Below, piece by piece: positions 17,249 to 22,500 of a DNA stretch of 22,500 bases. Location of the stretch: NCBI GenBank assembly GCA_943704495.1, contig CALSCR010003927.1, forward strand, positions 1-22,500. The letters are read 5' to 3'. The notes under the pieces are model-generated. The model had not been told where the DNA came from. It worked only from the letters and a program-made list of their open reading frames with translations, and ran no database searches. The position numbers and the translations under genes are program-made. Every line of letters starts with the position of its first letter. Position 1 is the stretch's first letter. Source of the stretch: Pigoraptor chileana. Its lineage: Eukaryota > Opisthokonta > Filasterea.

Positions 17249-19663
17249 CTACAGGCGAGACTGCATCCTAGCAGCTGCGGGGCGGACACCCTCGGGTCCT
17301 GCATTGTCGTCCATGACAAACACCTCAGGGGAGAAAGTACCATGGAAACCGTAAGGAATGTGGTGCTTGAGGCGAATCCTTGCAACCGGCCCGTCGTGCA
17401 CACGCGCGGCATCGAGAATCACATATTCAGTGCGGTGGGTTTCGGGAATGTAGACCTGGCAATTATGTATAATAAGAGATGGAGGGCAGCAGATTGGCGC
17501 GCGTAAAAGCACAACACATAAAGTGAGCATAATTAAACAAATAGTTCAGTGACTACAGTGAGCGCTAGCTATTACATACGGGATTGATTGCACACGACTT
17601 TTGCAGGCGTGAAAAAAAGATTGAGGTCACGACTGGTCACTTGACGGAGATACGATCGGCGAATGGCTCTTGTTGGTTGCTGTTAGAACGATTCGCTAAC
17701 CTACCCGTTAACAACAACATACCTGGACAATGATCCATCCGTCGTCCTCGCGCCCGCCATCGATTGAAGCCGGATATCCCAGGCGGGGAATGAACACGGG
17801 CTCCCCGACGGTGCCGTGCGAGTGCCACACTTGCCTGTGCGCAGTGTCTTTCACATCGCTCCTGCATCATTGCGGATCGAGAGAATATGAGTGGTAGTAA
17901 GAGTGCTGTGTGTGTGTGTGTGTGTGTGTGTGCGTGCGCTGCCTTGACGTCGATCCCTGAACCGATGAAGCCGTGCCGTCATCATGGTGGCCACATCACC
18001 GCGCAATTCGCACAAAGCCGTAAAGTATGGTCACATCAAAGCGACAACATGAAGGACACACTGGCTCTCGATAAGAGTAACGCAATTCCTCCTCCCCCTC
18101 TTTCAAACCCCTTCCACACACCCTCCACACACCCATCGCAATCACTCACCGCACAATGTCGCGATAAGGCACATTCGCTCCTTTGCGATCGGAAGCCATC
18201 ATCCACACATAGCGGCATGGCATTCCGTGGCGATACGGATGCACAGAGGGAAACTCACAGCTTGCGTCGTCAATTTTTGTGCGCGTGCACTTTTTCGCAT
18301 CGAGGTCGAGCACAAATTTGCACAGTTTTCCGGGCGCATCCGCTGCATTTGAGAGCCACACTTTGTTCTGAAACTCCATGTTGAAAGACTTTCCGAGCGT
18401 CACGGCGGTGAACTCAATTGTGCGGCCATTGTCTCTCTCCTCCGCCGTGGCAAAGTGGAAAATGTGGCATGGATCGCAATCCACCGCCACGTATGCGTCT
18501 TGCCTTGCGGGGTCACGTGGGATCGCGACCATGCGGGATGGGCGGTCGGGGTAATAGCGCATCTGTAAGATTTGCAGTGGGCGTGTTAGTATTGTGTCCG
18601 TGTGTGGTTACCATCTCTGTGTCAGTGTGTTTGTAGTGGTGAGCAGTGTGTGTCATGTGTGTGTGTGTATGTATGTGAATTCGTGTATAACTACCATCTA
18701 TGTGTCAGTGTGTTCGATGTGTGAGTTCGTGTATGGCTATCATCTGTGTGTGAAGTTAGTGTGTTCGATGTGTGACGATCGGACACGCACCGATTCCCCG
18801 GGCGACGATATCCCTCCCGCAATCGCCAGCGCGAGCATCTTGGTCGTCTTGACAAACGGCGTAATATGAAAAATGTAGTAATTCTCGGTCATTGCAAAGT
18901 CGTGTGCGTAGTCGAGTCCAGGTATGCGATGCACCTGCTTCCGCACAAGCTTCCACGAACGATCGTACTCCATGATGCCCAGCGTGCTGAGGTTGGGGGT
19001 GATGGCCGCCTTGAGGCTGATGCACACAAGCCGATCTCGAATGGAATCCATGCGATAATGTGCCGCAAATGCTCCAAACTCGCGCAGGGTGCCATCGATG
19101 TCCTCACGCCCGAGCGTGTCGAGGGTGCGTGGATCGAGGCATTGGGGCAGCCGCGTTTCGTAGCACGTGAGTAGCTTGTTTCCCCACAAAAACGCGTTGG
19201 TGTTGGAGGGATCCCGAAACTGGAGACCCTTTGGCGTGCCCGTTATAATCGCCGATGCAAGCGTGGACACATTCTGCCGCAAAGTGTTTGGATTCGTACC
19301 CATTTGCCCACGGTACAGGAGCTTTCCACCGGCCTTTTGTTCCGCGACGCGCGATGATGTCTGGACAAACCGGGACTTGAAATGCACGCGCCCGTTGGTG
19401 AATGTGAGCGCACACACCATACCGTCGCCGTCAATCGGGTGCTGCAACTTTGAGTCTCCGACCTCAGAGATGCCCGGCCCATTCCTGAAGAATGTCCCGA
19501 TAAGATCGGTTGGGATCCTTCCAACGACGTCGGCCTCGGGAACCCAGTAGTCATACTCTCGCTCCGCCGTCGCCCATCCACACGCGGCACTTTCAATGGG
19601 AAGAGCGCGAAACGGATCCAACAGACCGGCGGTGGAATGCGCCTTTGTCTTTGATGCAGCCAT
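17249..19663 (-). CDS. Carotenoid oxygenase (RPE65/carotenoid cleavage dioxygenase family)
   Basis: Non-haem iron enzyme that oxidatively cleaves a polyene double bond, typically of a carotenoid, apocarotenoid or stilbene. Exons 19663-18791, 18562-18150, 17861-17723 and 17455-17249 add to 1632 nt, or 543 aa, close to the usual 530-550. All four iron-ligand histidines of the seven-bladed propeller fold are identifiable: H202 (GAFAAHYRMD), H254 (DYAHDFAMTE), H327 (HIFHFATAEE) and H513 (HIPYGFHGTF). Other hallmarks are GTFFRNGPG (56-64) and HPIDGDGMV near the N-terminus, and FKSRFVQT. No signal or transit peptide is evident, so a cytosolic or membrane-associated enzyme is likely. Intron 1 carries a diverged GT-rich minisatellite. 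It converges with the ArfGAP gene. Substrate cannot be read from the sequence. Confidence 0.95.
17907..17932. repeat. (GT)n microsatellite
   Basis: About thirteen GT units in carotenoid oxygenase intron 2, roughly 45 bases from the acceptor at 17862; CA on the sense strand. Confidence 0.95.
18598..18776. repeat. Diverged minisatellite in carotenoid oxygenase intron 1
   Basis: Three imperfect copies of a 45-50 base unit, each with CGTGT near its start, then ACCATCT or ATCATCT, then a GTGTCAGTGTGTT-like stretch. They begin at about 18598, 18681 and 18727, and the last two also share TTCGATGTGTGA. GT-rich spacer separates the first and second. The tract ends at the splice donor. Confidence 0.75.
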
Positions 19664-20667
19664 CGTGTGCCTTGTGTGTCAGTCTTCCTGTTTGCTGTCG
19701 CTCCAGAAATACACGTTGGGACTGACTCAGAGAGAGTGCAACACTGAGGCGGCCCTGACAGTCTGCGTGCACACGGCATCGAATATCGGAAGGGTTAAAA
19801 ACAAATCAAATCGAACAGCACAAGCAATAACTAAATGCAAGCTTGAAGGCAGAGTACAAACCTATACTGCACACAGGTCCTAGCTGCAGTTGCGGTTTGG
19901 ATTAATGCTTAAAGGATACTGAGAATAATAGACTTACAAGCCGTACAGTTTAAATCACAATCGATGCGTGCATGTGTGTGCATGTGTGTGTCGTCAGCGC
20001 AAATGCTACAGACCGCATACCATGGCTGTCACTGTGAGAGTGCAGTGAATCAGAGTGCCCAGTAATCAGAGTGCCCAGGAAATCCTGCGGACCTCAAAGT
20101 GTGTCTTTACTTTGGAATGACGGAATGAGAAAGCAAAGTGCGGAATGAGAAAACAAAAGTGCGCACTCGTGTGGTCGTCGTCGTGAGCGGATTGGCTCGG
20201 GGTGTGAAGGATAACCAGGTGCGAGTGCAACCCACAAGCCACGCCATACTAGACACAATACAAAACACTTGGCTATAACGAATTTAATATTCTACCGTGA
20301 ATTGATGGAAGTATATGAAAGTAAATCTGCTACTAACTCTGCATTTAGCAGGTCCGACAAATCCTCCGCCAAATGTTCCGCCGGGTGACTGTTGTTCCAA
20401 AACGCCTGTCAATACAGTGTCCAGTCTTGAGTTGAAATCCTCACAGTGCAGTGACAAATATGGGCCAAAAGGAAAACAAACAATGCTCCATTTTATCATA
20501 TGATGGAGGGAATGTATGCAATTGGGACACCTATCCGACCTTTGCAGACTGTTTGATTGGTTGATACAAGGATGTGTTGTTCACCCTAATGCCGCTTTGG
20601 CCGGGCCGCGCAGATCCCGCGACTGCCGCCGGCGGCCAGCCACTGTGCAGTCGCCGTGCACTCACGG
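19664..20667. other. Carotenoid oxygenase upstream region, no gene seen
   Basis: About 1 kb with no credible exon. Short tandem repeats occur at 20047-20078 (a 15-base AATCAGAGTGCCCAG unit, twice) and 20121-20161 (a 20-base CGGAATGAGAAA unit, twice). An inverted CCAAT (ATTGG) lies near 20190, about 530 bases upstream of the start codon. A 71-codon minus-strand open frame at 20284-20499 does not resemble any family I know. Confidence 0.55.
20047..20161. repeat. Two short tandem duplications
   Basis: AATCAGAGTGCCCAG occurs twice in a row (about 20047-20078), and CGGAATGAGAAA plus CAAA(A)GTG occurs twice in a row (20121-20140 and 20141-20161). Both are perfect or nearly so, indicating recent small tandem duplications. 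Confidence 0.85.
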
Positions 20668-20960
20668 TAGCCGCACATCAGAAAAGCTCAGCAGAAGGCA
20701 TATGCGGCGTGTTCTTCTTCCGTCTTTGCAAAGTAGTCGCCGCTGTCGCCACCAGTGTTAAGATGGAGGCTGCAATGTGACAAGAGGGTGTAGCATTGAC
20801 ATGCGCTTGCGACTGCCTAGCCGCATCAGTCGCCCGGCGGCCGATTCCCACTATGCAGCCACATATGTGGAGTGCTGTCAAATACTTTCAATAAGAATAA
20901 ATAGTCTTTTTGAATGCACCATTCTTTGTTTTGTGTTGTGTCGCGCACTGTAGTATGATG
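20668..20960. repeat. Direct-repeat copy 1, possibly LTR-like
   Basis: First of two direct repeats. It opens TAGCCGC and contains a long, highly conserved block from CTTCTTCCGTC through AGATGGAGGCTGCAATG. A variable middle follows, then a second conserved block from GTGGAGTGCTGTCAAATAC through a poly(A)-signal-like AATAAATAG, ending near GTTGTGTCGCG. A poly(A) signal followed by T/G-rich sequence is what an LTR R-U5 junction looks like, but no clear target-site duplication or primer-binding site was found. Family unknown; it looks decayed. Confidence 0.6.
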
Positions 20961-21489
20961 GGGTCGGTTTTAAGCAGTTGGAAGGGCCACGGGCACCGGA
21001 CGTGCAATGTCCAGTGGGCACTATCCCACACTACTAATCCTCAATGGCACGCCCGTTGCTAATGTCAATGTGTCGCTGTTGTGGAGCCGTGCACACTCTT
21101 AAATTAGCGAAGTGCCAGTCGGTAACGTTGTTGACGAGTCGGCGCTGGGCTCCATTTATTCGTTGGATATAACCGGCTCAGTGCAAGAATATTGCTGATG
21201 TCTTTGCTGTCGGACGCGTGTGCAATCTGTCGAGACCGCAGCATTTCACTGGAGTAATCAAGACTGGTCTGTGTAAAGAGACTGCTCAGACTGGTGGAGT
21301 AGCAGATCAGTGGTGTACCGATTGTTCATAATTTTTAATTGTACTTTTGCGCTATTATATTACGCGCCCAGTCCACTGACGTCGAATGGCAGGGGTGAGT
21401 ACGACGTCTCATCGTCTATGTACGTCCGTTTTTGGCATCATTGGCTTGCATTACTATCGGCGACAGGCGCCCAGAAGACCCCGCTGCAC
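20961..21489. other. Spacer between the two direct repeats
   Basis: About 530 bases with no open frame of note and no recognisable capsid, protease or polymerase coding. If the flanking repeats are LTRs, this would be the internal part of a very small non-autonomous (TRIM-like) element, or the remnant of a largely lost one. Confidence 0.45.
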
Positions 21490-21769
21490 TAGCCGCGCAT
21501 AAAAGCTCAGTAGACGACATATGGCGTGCCCTTCTTCCGTCTTTGCAAAATAGTCGCCGCTGTCGCCACCAGTGTTAAGATGGAGGCTGCAATGTAACAA
21601 GAGGGTATAGCATGCACATTGTCAACACCGGTGGAGAGATGCGACTGCTAGCATTCGGATTCTCGTTATGCATGTGGAGTGCTGTCAAATACTTTCAATA
21701 AGAGTAAACAGCCTTTTTGAATGCGCCATTCTTCGTTTTGTGTTGTGTCGCGTGTTGTAGTTTGATTGC
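21490..21769. repeat. Direct-repeat copy 2, possibly LTR-like
   Basis: Second copy in the same orientation, its start displaced by about 820 bases from copy 1. The two conserved blocks are about 90-95% identical by eye, with differences that are mostly transitions; the middle segment is much more diverged. The divergence suggests an old rather than recent duplication or insertion. Confidence 0.6.
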
Positions 21770-22066
21770 CGGTAATACACGTTCTTGTGTGCAACAGTGT
21801 GTGATTTCGGTGTTAGTGTGTGGTAACCTTACCTTATTTCACTGCTCCGCCAAAAGACTATGGTTGTGATTGACCACACTTGCAAAACACGCTGTGCACG
21901 CGCGCGCGTGTGTATGTATGTGTGTATGTGTGTGTGTGTGTGTATGTGGGTACATTGGTTTTCGAGTAACAAGAAACCGTCATAGCTGTGATTAGTATGG
22001 CTACTATCAAACGCCCTGGCCGAGTGGGCACGCGTGTCACGAGTGTGCGACCTAGGATGTGCGTAC
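21770..22066. other. Unassigned region between repeat copy 2 and right-edge gene
   Basis: Contains a GT-rich stretch with a CGCGCGCG run near 21898-21945. The open frame of the right-edge gene continues leftward through here on the minus strand, but in low-complexity CA sequence that looks like intron. No further exon could be recognised. Confidence 0.4.
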
Positions 22067-22500
22067 CCCCCCCGACACTGTCGGCGGTGATGCCAAATAT
22101 CCTGAAGACGAGACGCTTTTCGCCCGTTATTTCCTCCTGTCACGCCCAATACGGATGGGCGGCCGTCAGTACAGCAAGCAGAGCTGCACATAGCTATCAC
22201 GCTGAGAACACACACACAGACACACATACACATGTACACGCACGCACGCACGCACACATACACACACAAAAACGCACACACAAACATATACACGCACACA
22301 CACGAACAATCACACACACACATCATCATCATCATCACCTTAATACGAAACGTGGACATTCCCCTGGGATTGAGAGCACGCACAGTCGCCACATACGCAT
22401 ACTTTGCATCTGTTCCCGAAAGTCCGAGGAGCAGCTTATGCTGTTGCTCGATGCGCAAAGGAAGGCTTGCCACGTGCAACTCGGCATGTGGCGGTAGAAA
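22067..22500 (-). CDS. Unidentified conserved-looking protein, partial (runs off right edge)
   Basis: Two exons are proposed on the minus strand. Exon A runs from the right edge to 22339 (54 codons in the window) and includes LPLRIEQQHKLLLGL, YAYVATVRALNPRG and STFRIK; its donor is AAG|GTGATG. Exon B runs from 22136 to about 22067, starts after CAG in the same phase, and includes EEITGEKRLVFRIFGITADS. The CA- and CAT-rich sequence between them looks like every other intron here. GC-rich third positions match the neighbouring genes. The exon B donor (GTACGC after a G-run) is uncertain, and no further exon was found before the repeat pair. I do not recognise the family. It may be a whole gene mostly outside the window, or a truncated copy. 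Confidence 0.5.
22205..22336. repeat. (CA)n/(CGCA)n and (CAT)n low-complexity tract
   Basis: ACACAC, CGCACG and ACACAA repeats followed by a (CAT)n run at about 22320-22336, which abuts the proposed splice donor of the right-edge gene. Confidence 0.9.

Noticed and set aside
20284-20499. 71-codon minus-strand frame with a QQSPGGTFGGGF stretch
   Set aside because: Codon use unlike the genes here and no recognisable family; it could be an exon, but nothing supports it.
1-22500. CRISPR array, bacterial operon or prophage
   Set aside because: Repeats are micro- and minisatellites or one dispersed pair; genes are spliced and eukaryotic; no Cas, integrase or phage proteins were seen.

Overview
The window looks like nuclear DNA from an intron-rich eukaryote, probably a microbial one. 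Genes are broken into short exons by GT-AG introns, mostly 220-520 bases long and crowded with (GT/CA)n microsatellites. Coding sequence is GC-leaning, with G or C common at third positions. All identifiable proteins belong to eukaryotic families. I cannot place the lineage from sequence alone; the protein set would suit a protist or an early-branching opisthokont relative.

Layout, left to right. A class I histone deacetylase (minus strand, seven exons, 3' end off the left edge) occupies 157-2771. A SNIP1/Dawdle/Pml1-type FHA splicing factor with an N-terminal RS domain (minus, five exons, 369 aa) occupies 3639-5722. A single-exon POT/PTR (SLC15-type) peptide transporter (minus, 628 aa) occupies 6150-8036. 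A SREK1-type SR splicing regulator with two RRMs and an RS/RD/RE tail (minus, six exons, 499 aa) occupies 9328-12287. Divergent from it, across an 846-base promoter region holding two TCACGTGA boxes, is a SMAP-type Arf GTPase-activating protein (plus, six exons, 422 aa) at 13134-16519. Convergent with that gene is a carotenoid oxygenase (minus, four exons, 543 aa, all four iron-ligand histidines) at 17249-19663. The right end has no recognised gene from 19664 to about 22066. It contains a pair of about 285-base direct repeats (20668-20960 and 21490-21769) that may be LTR-like. Two exons of an unidentified conserved-looking protein run off the right edge.

For every spliced model the exon phases add up exactly: 238 codons in the partial HDAC, then 369, 499, 422 and 543 residues. 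This is the strongest support for the structures. Two genes (SNIP1-like and SREK1-like) act in pre-mRNA splicing and HDAC acts on chromatin. The transporter, ArfGAP and carotenoid oxygenase have unrelated jobs, so I see ordinary eukaryotic gene neighbours rather than a functional cluster. I found no convincing new multi-gene system. The most unusual items are the repeat pair, the unidentified right-edge gene, the excess of TCACGTGA octamers, and CA-rich tracts where a pyrimidine tract is expected at several intron 3' ends.
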